NCBI GenBank assembly: GCA_937958995.1
Contig: CALGAP010000007.1
Coordinates: forward strand, 496,001 to 560,000
Direction: 5' to 3'
Length of the DNA: 64,000 bases
Source of the DNA: an uncultured Chitinophagaceae bacterium
GTDB taxonomy: Bacteria > Bacteroidota > Bacteroidia > Chitinophagales > Chitinophagaceae
Translations under genes and position numbers: made by a program
Part shown: piece after piece, positions 45,409 through 54,532 of the stretch
Position numbering within the stretch: the first letter of the stretch is position 1
Layout of the letters: every line of letters begins with the position of its first letter
Notes under the pieces: model-generated
Database searches by the model: none
The model's input: only the letters and a program-made list of their open reading frames with translations
Told to the model about the DNA's origin: nothing

Positions 45409-46494
45409 TCATATCTCTTCCAGGTGTTCATCTAAGAATGAAAAGCCCCAGCCAGGTTGCTGCCGGGGCGATACAAGCCCATTGGTGATCTGCAGCGGAT
45501 GATCGATCAGCGGATCGATCCAGTCGAAGGATTCCACGCCAACTCCGTTGGGCACAGAACAAACCAACGCCACATCATAGTCTTTATAGTAGTGCGGTAA
45601 TACAGGTATATGATGCTGCGCTGCCAGTGCCGCACTGCTTCGCCAGGCTTCCACGCCGCCAATACGCAGCAAATCGGGTTGCCATATATCAATGGCATTT
45701 CGCCCGATGAGCCGTAGCAACGATTGCGTATCATATTCCCGTTCGCCCATAGCCAGCGAAATGCCCGTGCTTCTCTTTAGTTGCGCATACCCATCATAGT
45801 CACATCGGTTAAGAGGTTCTTCAAACCAGTATATATTCAGATCTGCCACCGCATTTGCCAGTTGCCTGGCCGAAGCGGGTTGCATGCCCTGGTTGGCATC
45901 CATCATAATATTTACTTCTTTGCCCACAGCGGCGCGCACCTCCCTCAGCCGGGCTACATCTGTTTTGTAATCGGGCGAGCCCACTTTTATCTTGACGGCT
46001 TTCAATCCGCGGGACACATAGTCCGTTACTTCCTTTACCAGTTCATCGATGGTATACGATAACCATCCGCCGCTGCCGTATATGTCACATTGTTCTCTAT
46101 GAACGCCCCATATCTTATGCAGCGGTTGTTGCAATGTTTTTCCCCAGGCATCCCACATGGCAATATTGATGGCGGCCTGTGCCCAGCGGTTCACACCTGT
46201 ATTGCCAAAATATTCGGATACCCCATTCAGATGTTCGTACACTTTTCCCGTCTCGTATGTTTCATAGCCCACCACCTCGGGCAGCAGGTCCATCAATGCC
46301 CCACGGATAGCCCTGGGAGAATATTGAAAAGACAAAAGGTATGATTCGCCGGTGATGCCACTCTCCAGTTGCAGTCGCAGTACCAGGAAAGATATTTCAT
46401 GCAAGGTGTGCGTGGCATCGGAGATCGGCTTTTTCAAACCCGCTTTCGTCTTATAGACCATGTAACTCCTGATCTTGCTGGAAGATATTTTCAT
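45409..46494 (-). CDS. Enolase-superfamily (mandelate racemase/muconate-lactonising type) enzyme
   Basis: A 361-residue cytoplasmic protein. It has KxK at 168-170 (AVKIKV), metal ligands Asp199 (MMDANQG), Glu225 (YWFEEPL) and Glu251 (MGERE), and a His301/Asp274 pair (LPHYY; WQPDLL), as in mandelate-racemase-type sugar-acid dehydratases. These take an alpha proton from a carboxylate. A sugar acid produced by the PQQ dehydrogenase would be a fitting substrate (inference). It follows nagB by 13 bases. Confidence 0.86.
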   Translation of the reverse strand: MKISSSKIRSYMVYKTKAGLKKPISDATHTLHEISFLVLRLQLESGITGESYLLSFQYSPRAIRGALMDLLPEVVGYETYETGKVYEHLNGVSEYFGNTGVNRWAQAAINIAMWDAWGKTLQQPLHKIWGVHREQCDIYGSGGWLSYTIDELVKEVTDYVSRGLKAVKIKVGSPDYKTDVARLREVRAAVGKEVNIMMDANQGMQPASARQLANAVADLNIYWFEEPLNRCDYDGYAQLKRSTGISLAMGEREYDTQSLLRLIGRNAIDIWQPDLLRIGGVEAWRSSAALAAQHHIPVLPHYYKDYDVALVCSVPNGVGVESFDWIDPLIDHPLQITNGLVSPRQQPGWGFSFLDEHLEEI

Positions 46495-46507
46495 ATTGCC
46501 GTTAAGA

Positions 46508-47260
46508 TCATTTTCTTACCAGTTCGTTCGACAATAACGCCGCCGATGTTTTGTCGAGAAAATAAATGCAATTGGGATGCAGTTGCAGAATGCTGGCGGG
46601 ATGCATATTGCTGACCGATTTCTCCAGGCAATTCTTTACCGCCTCTGCCTTGCGGCTGTCAGGCACGGAACAGATGATGTATCTGCTTTTAAAAATCTGT
46701 TTGATAGACATACTGATTGCCCTTTCCGGCACATCTTCTACCCGCGCAAACCAGCCTTCATTGTATTGCTGCTGGCGGCATTGCTGTTCCAGCGTTACAA
46801 TAATGAAGGGCTCTTCGGTGTCGAAATCTGCCGGCGGGTCATTGAAGGCCAGGTGGCCATTTTCGCCTATACCCACCAGCGCCACATCTATCGGATAGTC
46901 TTTAATGATGTTTCCCAGTCGCGCGCATTCTACCTTCGGGTCAGCTTCTCCGTTGATGAGATAAGTCGCTTTCAAGCGGGGTACGAGGTTGATAAAACGT
47001 TCTTTCAGATATTTCCTGAAACTGGCAGGCGAAGTTTCGGGCAAACCGATGTATTCATCAAGATGAAACATAACCACTTTCGACCAGTCAATATCTTTTT
47101 CTGAAACGAGTTGTTTAAGGGTTTCGAACTGGCTTACGCCTGTAGCCAAAATAATATTCACCTGTCCTTTCTCTGCTATAGTCTTTCGAACCAGGTCGCC
47201 TGCCACTTTTCCGGCAGCCTTCCCCAGTTCGACAGGATCGGTTTGGACTAATACTTCCAT
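46508..47260 (-). CDS. nagB: Glucosamine-6-phosphate deaminase
   Basis: A 250-residue enzyme converting glucosamine-6-P to fructose-6-P and ammonia. It has FHLDEYIG (Asp68, the enolisation base) and GIGENGHLAFNDP, with His136 and Asn134 in place of Asp141 of the E. coli enzyme, as in the Bacillus-type (NGH) branch. Length matches the short form without the allosteric C-terminal extension. It lies in the same strand order as SusD, 111 bases downstream, after a hairpin. Confidence 0.9.
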   Translation of the reverse strand: MEVLVQTDPVELGKAAGKVAGDLVRKTIAEKGQVNIILATGVSQFETLKQLVSEKDIDWSKVVMFHLDEYIGLPETSPASFRKYLKERFINLVPRLKATYLINGEADPKVECARLGNIIKDYPIDVALVGIGENGHLAFNDPPADFDTEEPFIIVTLEQQCRQQQYNEGWFARVEDVPERAISMSIKQIFKSRYIICSVPDSRKAEAVKNCLEKSVSNMHPASILQLHPNCIYFLDKTSAALLSNELVRK

Positions 47261-47318
47261 CTAAAAAACATTTTGATTTATAGGTAATACGTTTTTCATT
47301 TCAGTTAAGCCAAAAGAC

Positions 47319-47341
47319 TGCCGGGGCCGGCGCCGCCGGCA
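47319..47341 (-). terminator. GC-rich hairpin between susD and nagB (possible partial terminator)
   Basis: TGCCGG and CCGGCA arms flank a GC-rich centre; on the minus strand the stem is followed by GTCTTTTGG, a short T-run. It may lower read-through from susCD into nagB. Confidence 0.4.
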
Positions 47342-47371
47342 ATCTGAAAACTCCATATTCGGTTAAACTGA

Positions 47372-49030
47372 TCAGTTATATCCCGGGTTCTGTTCCATAT
47401 TTTTATTTCTCTCAATTTCCGACTGCGGGATGGGCAGCAGGTAGTTTCTTTCGTTGAAGCCCCTGGCAGGCAACAAATCAGTCACGGTATATGTCTTTTC
47501 GCTTGTCACCGGGTCGAGGGTGACCTGCATTTTCTTCGCGTTCACGTTTAGCACGTCCATGGCAATCTTCCAACGCCGCACATCATGATAGCGATGTCCT
47601 TCGAAAGCGAGTTCAATGCGTCTTTCGTTCTGAATCCTTTTAAGCAGATCGGGGCCGGATTCTGTCACATCGGGCATGTCAACGCCTGGGCGTTTGCGCA
47701 CCATGTTCAGATATTGTCTTGCCACACCTTCATTGCCCAGGAAGTATTGCGCTTCGGCATAGTTCAGCAGTATTTCTGCATAGCGGAAAAATGTCCATGG
47801 CGAATTGCCGATGCGTGTTTGGATAGGATCGGTAATAGACTCGTCAATAAATTTCCTGGTGTAGTAACCGGTGCGCGGAGTAGTAGTGCCGGTCGGCGGC
47901 TGGTCGCCATCGATGCCACCGGGAATATACACCTCGATGGTACGTCCTTTAAAGGTAGCGCCTTCATACAAAATGCTGGCATAAAAACGCGGGTCGCGGT
48001 TTACATAAGGATCCTGCGGATCGTAGTCGGGGTCATCTTCGGGTTGCAAACCATTCAGCGTTTCATAATCATCTACCAGGTTGTGCAAGGGAGTTGTCTG
48101 CGCCCTTCCGTTAGAGCCGGCCGGATAAAAGGCAATTTCCCATCCCAGTTCATAATCAACGAGGTTATTGAATGGCCGCTGCCATATCATTTCTGAATTG
48201 TAAATGTTTGAAGCGAGAAACATTGACTTGTAGTCTGCGAAGAGACTGTATATGTTCAGGTCAATCACAGCTTTGGCAGCGTCGGATGCCTTTTGCCATT
48301 TCGCCTGGTCGTTGGAAGGGTTGTTGAGCGGACTCGCGGCATACAACAATGCCCTCGATTTCACTGCCAGCGCAGCACCTTTGGTAACCCTGCCACGGTT
48401 AGCCGCATCGTATGTAGTGGGCAACAATTCAGCTGCTTCATCCAGTTCCTTCACCAGGAAACTAAGGACCTCTTCGTAGGTATTTCTTGGCAAAAACAGA
48501 TCGTCTGCAAGCGTCAGCGGTTTGTCAACCAGCGGAACACCACCATAAAAACTGATCAGGTTGAAATAAGCGAACGCGCGCAGCACTTTTATTTCACCGG
48601 TAAGGCGGCTCCTGACCGCAGCATCAATGGTGGATCCTTGTATCCTGTCCAGGAAAATATTGCACTTGCCGATCACGCTGAAATAGGATGTCCAATAGTC
48701 CATCGGACTGCCGGCAATATTGGATGGCGTTACGTTGCCTGCATTAAAAGTGGCATCAAAGCCCTCGCCGATCACTTCCTGTTCATCCACAAAACATCCG
48801 AGATAGCTGGGAAGTCCTCCAAAACCACCGTGTGGCATGCTGCGATACACATTGGCGACAAATGATGTGATCAACGTCTGGTCCTGCCATACAATAGCAT
48901 CGTTGTAGCTACTCAGCGGTCTCTTGTCCAGCACCTTTGAGCAGGAAGCGAAACAGGCCACCGCGCCGGCCAACACCATATAAAATAACGCAGTCCTGGC
49001 CTTGCTCTTATATATATTCTTACGATTCAT
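47372..49030 (-). CDS. susD: SusD-family outer-surface glycan-binding lipoprotein
   Basis: A 552-residue lipoprotein (leader to CFASCSK). The typical SusD/RagB N-terminal motif (KVLDKRPLSSYNDAIVWQDQTLI), the TPR core and the C-terminal LFKRIQNERRIELAFEGHRYHDVRRW-type ending (LLKRIQNERRIELAFEG) are present. It lies 12 bases after susC and forms the lid of the TonB-dependent import complex. No ORF for a cell-surface glycan-binding (SusE/F) partner follows directly. Confidence 0.95.
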   Translation of the reverse strand: MNRKNIYKSKARTALFYMVLAGAVACFASCSKVLDKRPLSSYNDAIVWQDQTLITSFVANVYRSMPHGGFGGLPSYLGCFVDEQEVIGEGFDATFNAGNVTPSNIAGSPMDYWTSYFSVIGKCNIFLDRIQGSTIDAAVRSRLTGEIKVLRAFAYFNLISFYGGVPLVDKPLTLADDLFLPRNTYEEVLSFLVKELDEAAELLPTTYDAANRGRVTKGAALAVKSRALLYAASPLNNPSNDQAKWQKASDAAKAVIDLNIYSLFADYKSMFLASNIYNSEMIWQRPFNNLVDYELGWEIAFYPAGSNGRAQTTPLHNLVDDYETLNGLQPEDDPDYDPQDPYVNRDPRFYASILYEGATFKGRTIEVYIPGGIDGDQPPTGTTTPRTGYYTRKFIDESITDPIQTRIGNSPWTFFRYAEILLNYAEAQYFLGNEGVARQYLNMVRKRPGVDMPDVTESGPDLLKRIQNERRIELAFEGHRYHDVRRWKIAMDVLNVNAKKMQVTLDPVTSEKTYTVTDLLPARGFNERNYLLPIPQSEIERNKNMEQNPGYN

Positions 49031-49041
49031 AGTTCTGAAGT

Positions 49042-52000
49042 TTAAAAAGTGAGGGTGAAACCTAAGTTGTACACTTTACTCTGCGGATAGAAATCGCCGA
49101 AAGTGGCAATACCTTCCGGATCGAACCATTTCAACTTATCGATTGTGATCAGGTTATTGCCATTGGCATACAGGCGCAGCGAGCTGATCCTTACTTTCTG
49201 CAGCCACTTGCGCGGCACATCATAACCGATCTCTAAAGTTTTAAGACGTACAAACTGCGCATCCTTCAGCCAGAATGTGGATGTCTGCTGGCCAGTAGTC
49301 AACAGCCTGGGATATTTCGAATCCATGCTGCCGGGGCGCCAGCGGTTCACGATCACGTCTTCCAGTGAGTTACTGTTTACCCTGCCGGTGATGGTGAAGA
49401 AAGTCCATGCATTATCCTGTCCGGCAATATTGGCAAACAACGAAAGGTTTTTCCACGACAGGTACACCTGTGCGCCGAAAGTAATCTCCGGAATATTCGA
49501 TTTGTTCAGCAGTACCTGGTCGGCGGCATTGATCAGTCCGTCTTTGTTAACATCTTCATAGATCAGATCGCCCAGCTTGGCATCCACCATATGCGGATAG
49601 CCATCGAATTGTTCCTGTGTTCTGAACATGCCGATAACATTATACACGCGGGTGGCACCGAGAATACGTCCTGTTTGTCTTTGCCATTCAGGCACGTTGG
49701 GCGATTCAGCAATATCCACCACACGGTTGCGTGCATAAGCGCCATTCAATGCTACGCGGTAGCTGAAATTGCCGAATGTCTTGCGCGTGGCGAGTTGCGC
49801 TTCAAAACCTTTATTTTCTACCACACCAAAATTCTCGTTGGGCAGGCTGATCGCTGTGAAGGCAGGCACTGCCAGGCCCCTGCTGGCCAGGATATTTTCA
49901 CGCCTGTTTTTGAATACATCAATGGTGAAGTCGAGCAGACCGTTCCATAAGCTTCCTTCCAGACCGAAATTTTGCATTTTCTGCACTTCCCAGGTGATGT
50001 TGGGGTTGGGACTTACACCGGCAATAAGACCTTGCATGAGTGTAGGAGTTTGTCCATAACTATATCCACCCGTGAAACTGTAGGTCGAGAGGTACTGAAA
50101 TGCCGGCACCTGGTCGTTGCCGATAGAACCGTACGATGCGCGCAGTTTCAGTTCTGTAATCCAGGGCGCACCATCCATTATGAATTTCTCCTGCGATATA
50201 CGCCAGGCCACCGAAGCACCGGGGAAGAAACCAAAGCGTTTTCCTTTGGGGAAATTCGCGGAGCCATCGTATCGGAAATTAAAGTCCAGCAAATATTTTT
50301 CCTTAAAATCATATCCAAAACGGCCAAATACATTCTGACGCCCGGTCTCCGATGCGCTGCCACTCGCGGTCTGGTTGGTGGCACTACCCGCAAACAATTC
50401 TTCTATGGCAGGTGAAGGGAAGTTGACGCGGCCCGCGCTCATACTGTTGTTGAAATTTTCCTGCTGCTCGCCCGCTACAAACACATTCAGGTTATGATTA
50501 CCAAACTGCCTGATATATTTAATGCGCAGGTTGAAAAGACTGCTACGCGTATTCCCGTTTTGTTGCGTCAACGTTGGCGCTGCCGGGCTGCTAAAGGCCG
50601 CTACAGGAGTATATTCGTCGGTAGCTGAATTGTAGTTATATACGAAAGCAGGCTTTTGCCAGGTCTTGATAAAAGTGTTGCCGAAGTTATATACAATAAA
50701 ACCTTCCACACCCAAACCTTTTACCCAGGGAATCATGATTTCATAATTACCACGCACCTGCAGGCGCTGGTTGCGGTTGTTGATATAGCCGGTGGCATCT
50801 GATGAAATCACCAGCGGATTTGCATTTACGAAACCGGGTGTAGGTAAGCCGTTGGGCCAGCGCGTAGGCATCCACGGAAATGCAGGAATCAACTGGAAGC
50901 GCCAGGTGAGATCGATGGGTGGATAAACCCCATTATCCGAAATCACATTTACCTCGGTACCGGCCCTGATCCAGTCATTGATTTTTAAATCCACATTGCT
51001 GCGCAACGTGTACACTTTATAATCAGTATTGCCGCCTTTGAACAAACCCGTCTGGTGTCCATAGCTACCCGACAAAGAGTATTTTACATTTTCAGTACCA
51101 CCGCGAATATTGACGTTGTGCTGGCTTTGCGGCACGGCATCACGCATCACTTCATCGTACCAGTCAACATTGGGATAGTTGACAGGATCGCTGCCGGTGC
51201 GGAATTTCTCCAGTTCTTCATCAGTGAACCTGGCCGGCTGACCTAGCTGAGTGTAATAATCATTAAAATATTCAGCCAGTTGATAGGAGCTTGCCATCTT
51301 GGGCAGACGAGTGGGTGTGCTGATGCCCTGGTTAAATGAATAACTGATGGTTGGTTTGCCGATGGTACCACGACGTGTTGTAATGAGTATCACGCCATTC
51401 GCTGCACGCGCACCATAAATAGCCGCCGATGCATCTTTCAGCACGGAGATTGATTCAATATCATTGGCATTTAAGCGCTGCCAGTCGGGATATTCAACGT
51501 TATCAACCAATACCAGCGGTGCATTATTACCAGTGGTGTTGCGTCCGCGTATCAGGATTTCCGAACCATCACGGCCAGGTTCACCTGAACGGTTCACGGC
51601 AATTAGACCAGGCAACTGACCTGCCAGTGAGTTGGAGAGATTCACCACAGGCGCTTTCTGCAGGTCTCTTCCTTTCACGCTCACTACTGAACCAGTAACA
51701 GTCACTTTTTTCTTTTCACCATAGCCTACTACTACCACCTGGTCAAGATCCGAAGTACCTGATTCGAGCGTGACATCAATGATGGCGCGTTCGCCAACGC
51801 GTTGTTCCTGTATTGTGTGCCCCGTGAAGGAATATACCAGTATGTCGCTGTTGACTGCAAGGATGGAGTATCGTCCCTGCTCATTGGTAGTGGCGCCGCG
51901 GCTGCCTCCTTTTATGGTTACGTTCACACCTTGTAAAGCTTTTCCGTCAGGGCCGTAAACGGTTCCACTGACTTCTTTCATACCCTGTGCCCAGATGAAG

Positions 52001-52083
52001 GAAGGCACAGAACAAGCAAGCAGAATGAACAGTAGCTGCCTCAACCGGGGAGATTTAAGGCAATTCGTTTCAATTTTCATCAT
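49042..52083 (-). CDS. susC: SusC-family TonB-dependent outer membrane transporter
   Basis: A 1013-residue outer-membrane importer. Signal peptide MMKIETNCLKSPRLRQLLFILLACSVPSFIWAQ, a carboxypeptidase-regulatory-like domain (about 38-115), then VVVVGYGEKKKVTVTGSV at the plug and LPGLIAVNRSGEPG, and a plug motif DASAAIYGARAANGVILITT. There is no FecR/STN-type N-terminal extension, so it is not under an ECF-sigma/anti-sigma switch. The ATG at 52083 or 52080 are both possible. The upstream gap holds LacI-type site 6. Confidence 0.95.
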   Translation of the reverse strand: MMKIETNCLKSPRLRQLLFILLACSVPSFIWAQGMKEVSGTVYGPDGKALQGVNVTIKGGSRGATTNEQGRYSILAVNSDILVYSFTGHTIQEQRVGERAIIDVTLESGTSDLDQVVVVGYGEKKKVTVTGSVVSVKGRDLQKAPVVNLSNSLAGQLPGLIAVNRSGEPGRDGSEILIRGRNTTGNNAPLVLVDNVEYPDWQRLNANDIESISVLKDASAAIYGARAANGVILITTRRGTIGKPTISYSFNQGISTPTRLPKMASSYQLAEYFNDYYTQLGQPARFTDEELEKFRTGSDPVNYPNVDWYDEVMRDAVPQSQHNVNIRGGTENVKYSLSGSYGHQTGLFKGGNTDYKVYTLRSNVDLKINDWIRAGTEVNVISDNGVYPPIDLTWRFQLIPAFPWMPTRWPNGLPTPGFVNANPLVISSDATGYINNRNQRLQVRGNYEIMIPWVKGLGVEGFIVYNFGNTFIKTWQKPAFVYNYNSATDEYTPVAAFSSPAAPTLTQQNGNTRSSLFNLRIKYIRQFGNHNLNVFVAGEQQENFNNSMSAGRVNFPSPAIEELFAGSATNQTASGSASETGRQNVFGRFGYDFKEKYLLDFNFRYDGSANFPKGKRFGFFPGASVAWRISQEKFIMDGAPWITELKLRASYGSIGNDQVPAFQYLSTYSFTGGYSYGQTPTLMQGLIAGVSPNPNITWEVQKMQNFGLEGSLWNGLLDFTIDVFKNRRENILASRGLAVPAFTAISLPNENFGVVENKGFEAQLATRKTFGNFSYRVALNGAYARNRVVDIAESPNVPEWQRQTGRILGATRVYNVIGMFRTQEQFDGYPHMVDAKLGDLIYEDVNKDGLINAADQVLLNKSNIPEITFGAQVYLSWKNLSLFANIAGQDNAWTFFTITGRVNSNSLEDVIVNRWRPGSMDSKYPRLLTTGQQTSTFWLKDAQFVRLKTLEIGYDVPRKWLQKVRISSLRLYANGNNLITIDKLKWFDPEGIATFGDFYPQSKVYNLGFTLTF

Positions 52084-52415
52084 ACTGCGTTTTGGTTTGA
52101 ATAGTTATCAAAATATTTTTTGGTCAAATGGGCGGAATGAGAACAAGGTTGAAGGAGCGATAATAGGATGGGTACGAAAGAAAATTAATTTACCAGGTAA
52201 TTGAAGTTTGTAATTTGAAAATACTATCTAAAATGACTGATTACAAAGAATTGGTTCAGAAAATTGGCGAGAACGCTCTCGCTTATTTTCCGGTAACAGC
52301 CCGGTTTGGTAATAGTAATTAATGCCTTACTTTGTTATATAATAATGTAGCACTCACGCAAACCTTTTCCGCAGCCGGGAATTCTGAAGTTGAACTTTTA
52401 CCAAATTGCTTTACA
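52084..52415. other. Divergent promoter region between susC and the F5/8C-domain gene
   Basis: No gene seen. It holds operator site 6 (52267-52282), so both divergent units may be controlled from here. On the minus strand a box TATTTTGA-like sequence lies about 30 bases before susC, one base short of the TAnnTTTG consensus; I therefore do not claim a promoter. Confidence 0.5.
52267..52282 (+). promoter_or_regulatory. LacI-type operator, site 6
   Basis: GCGAGAACGCTCTCGC, with perfect 6-base arms GCGAGA/TCTCGC, between susC and the divergent helical-enzyme gene. It is the most symmetric copy. Confidence 0.72.
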
Positions 52416-54449
52416 ATGAAAAAACTATCTGTTACCGGACTCACACTGCTATTTGTACTACTATTCTCCGAACCAGGCTTAGCCAACAACGTTGCCGATA
52501 CCATGCGTCAACGCAACGTGGGAAGAAAAATTGATTTGAAGAAAGAAGCAAAACTCACAGCTTCGCATCATACAACTGTATGGGTTATTGAAAATGCGAT
52601 CGATGGTGACACATCTACTCAATGGATCGGTGAAGACCAGCCACTATCGTGGCAACCAACGAATATTATCATTGATTTCAAACAACCCAAAACAGTAAGC
52701 AGAGTGGTGCTGGTTTCAACAAAGCATCGCAACATGCTTGCCCTTAAAGATTTTGAACTATTTGCCTGGGGCAAAAGAACCTGGGCAGGCACCACGCCAT
52801 TATGCGATGTAAAAAATACCGAACAGGAAATCAATGTGATCGATTTTGAACCGGTTACTACCAAATCGCTGCGCATCCGCATTCACGATACGTACTACTA
52901 TCACATCTTCCCGCGACTGAAAGAAATAGAGGTGTATGAAGCCCAACCCGGTGAGAAAGGAAGAAAACTGGAAGATGGTCCTGTTCCCAATGAAAAAAGA
53001 AGTGAGCGGATGATTTTGGAAAAAGCCTACGGCAAAATTTTCCACTATCCGCGCACTAAATTCAAGCCGGCGAATGGATATCTCTATTATGCCAAAACCT
53101 TTGCCGACACCATGATAGCTTCGGGCACTGATAAATATGGTACTGTGCATAGTCCCATGTTCGCCTCACTGATAGATCTTGAAACGCATCGCAACCCCGA
53201 AGACATTCCTGGAAACAGTCTTGGCCAGCGCTATGGCGACCGCAGCCTGCGCGGCGGCAACCTGCAACAGGATGTAATGTTGCTGCAGGCCATGGATAAT
53301 ATTTCGAGAATAACAGGCAGCAATAAATATGAAAAAGCGGTAACCGATTACTTAAGTTTCTTCCTGGAAAACTGTCCTCATCCTGCCACCGGGCTCTTTC
53401 CCTGGGGGGAACATGCGTACTGGAACTTTTACGAAGAAAAAAACACTTATGAAACGCATGAGTTTTTGGGCGGAACTCCCCTTTCGTTTTATGAAAGAAT
53501 GTGGAAGTTAAATCCCGAAGCCCTGCGCGGCGAAGCCGATGGATTGATCAATCATGTGAAGGAGTTCGAAACATTTTTCTTTGATCGTCATGCGGATATT
53601 CATAAACCCATGCCCGACCCAAGACCCAAAGAATATGGCGGTATGGACTTCGCGCGGCACGGCGGATTTTATATTAGTTTGTGGACGTTCATGTATTCCA
53701 AAACAAATGATCTGAAATACATCGGCTGGGCGCAGAAAATGATTGATCATCACTGGAATCAGCGAAGCGCCAAATCAAACCTTCCTTCGAACAGGCGCGG
53801 CACCAAAGATGCTTCAGCCGTGAGCAGCCTGGCGCTTTCATTGAGCCTGCTGGAAGCTGCCGAATTACTACCCGCCGGCGATGTAAGAACGAGATATGAA
53901 ACGGTGGCAAAAACATATCTCGACGCCATCCTTCGATTGCCTCACAAACCCGCCACCGGCGAATTCCTGATCGATCTGCAAATGGATCAGGCACCCGAAG
54001 AAGCTACCGGCGAATATGGCCTTCCTTATGCTTATGGATATGGCGGCGGCCTGACGGCAGACTATGCGGTATTGCTGACAGGCGTGTATCGCCAGACTAA
54101 AGACATGCGGGCGTTGGAACTGGCAAAAAAATTCGCGGAGTTCTATGCTACGCATAACCCGCCGCCTATTACCGAGACAGTATTTGCGAGAATATATGCC
54201 TCTATCATGGGACTGTTTAATGATCTGTATGAACTGACCGGTGATAATAAATACCTGGAACAATCGAAGCGCTATGGTAAGGAAGCCATTGAGCAGTTGT
54301 TTCATAATGGCATGTTCCGCGGTGCCACCAATGTCAATCATTATGAAGCAGATATGATGGTGAGCAGCCTGGTATACAACCTGGTATGGCTGGAGGCATT
54401 ATTAAAATATCCGAACGTAAAAATTGAACCGAATTATTTCTGCCGTTAA
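52416..54449 (+). CDS. Secreted F5/8-type C (discoidin-like) domain plus helical-barrel protein
   Basis: The ATG at 52416 gives 677 residues with a signal peptide (MKKLSVTGLTLLFVLLFSEPGLAN). About 28-155 is discoidin-like (ASHHTTVWVIENAIDGDTSTQWIGED; TKSLRIRIHDTYYYHIFPRLKEIEVY), a usual carbohydrate-binding module. About 200-677 forms an alpha/alpha barrel (LGQRYGDRSLRGGNLQQDVMLLQAMDNISRITG; YASIMGLFNDLYELTGDNKYLEQ), as in several glycoside hydrolase and polysaccharide lyase families. I cannot name the family. It is divergent from susC across an operator. Confidence 0.78.
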   Translation: MKKLSVTGLTLLFVLLFSEPGLANNVADTMRQRNVGRKIDLKKEAKLTASHHTTVWVIENAIDGDTSTQWIGEDQPLSWQPTNIIIDFKQPKTVSRVVLVSTKHRNMLALKDFELFAWGKRTWAGTTPLCDVKNTEQEINVIDFEPVTTKSLRIRIHDTYYYHIFPRLKEIEVYEAQPGEKGRKLEDGPVPNEKRSERMILEKAYGKIFHYPRTKFKPANGYLYYAKTFADTMIASGTDKYGTVHSPMFASLIDLETHRNPEDIPGNSLGQRYGDRSLRGGNLQQDVMLLQAMDNISRITGSNKYEKAVTDYLSFFLENCPHPATGLFPWGEHAYWNFYEEKNTYETHEFLGGTPLSFYERMWKLNPEALRGEADGLINHVKEFETFFFDRHADIHKPMPDPRPKEYGGMDFARHGGFYISLWTFMYSKTNDLKYIGWAQKMIDHHWNQRSAKSNLPSNRRGTKDASAVSSLALSLSLLEAAELLPAGDVRTRYETVAKTYLDAILRLPHKPATGEFLIDLQMDQAPEEATGEYGLPYAYGYGGGLTADYAVLLTGVYRQTKDMRALELAKKFAEFYATHNPPPITETVFARIYASIMGLFNDLYELTGDNKYLEQSKRYGKEAIEQLFHNGMFRGATNVNHYEADMMVSSLVYNLVWLEALLKYPNVKIEPNYFCR

Positions 54450-54478
54450 GAATTTTCCCGTGAACATCTGAAGTTGTA

Positions 54479-54508
54479 AGCCGCGAAGCATAATCTTTGC
54501 GGCTTTTT
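54479..54508 (+). terminator. Rho-independent terminator between the F5/8C gene and PVC protein D
   Basis: AGCCGCGAAG (54479-54488), loop CATAAT, CTTTGCGGCT (54495-54504), then TTTT. The stem has one G:T pair. PVC protein D therefore needs its own promoter or read-through. Confidence 0.75.
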
Positions 54509-54532
54509 GTTAAATGTATTTTATATTACTGT

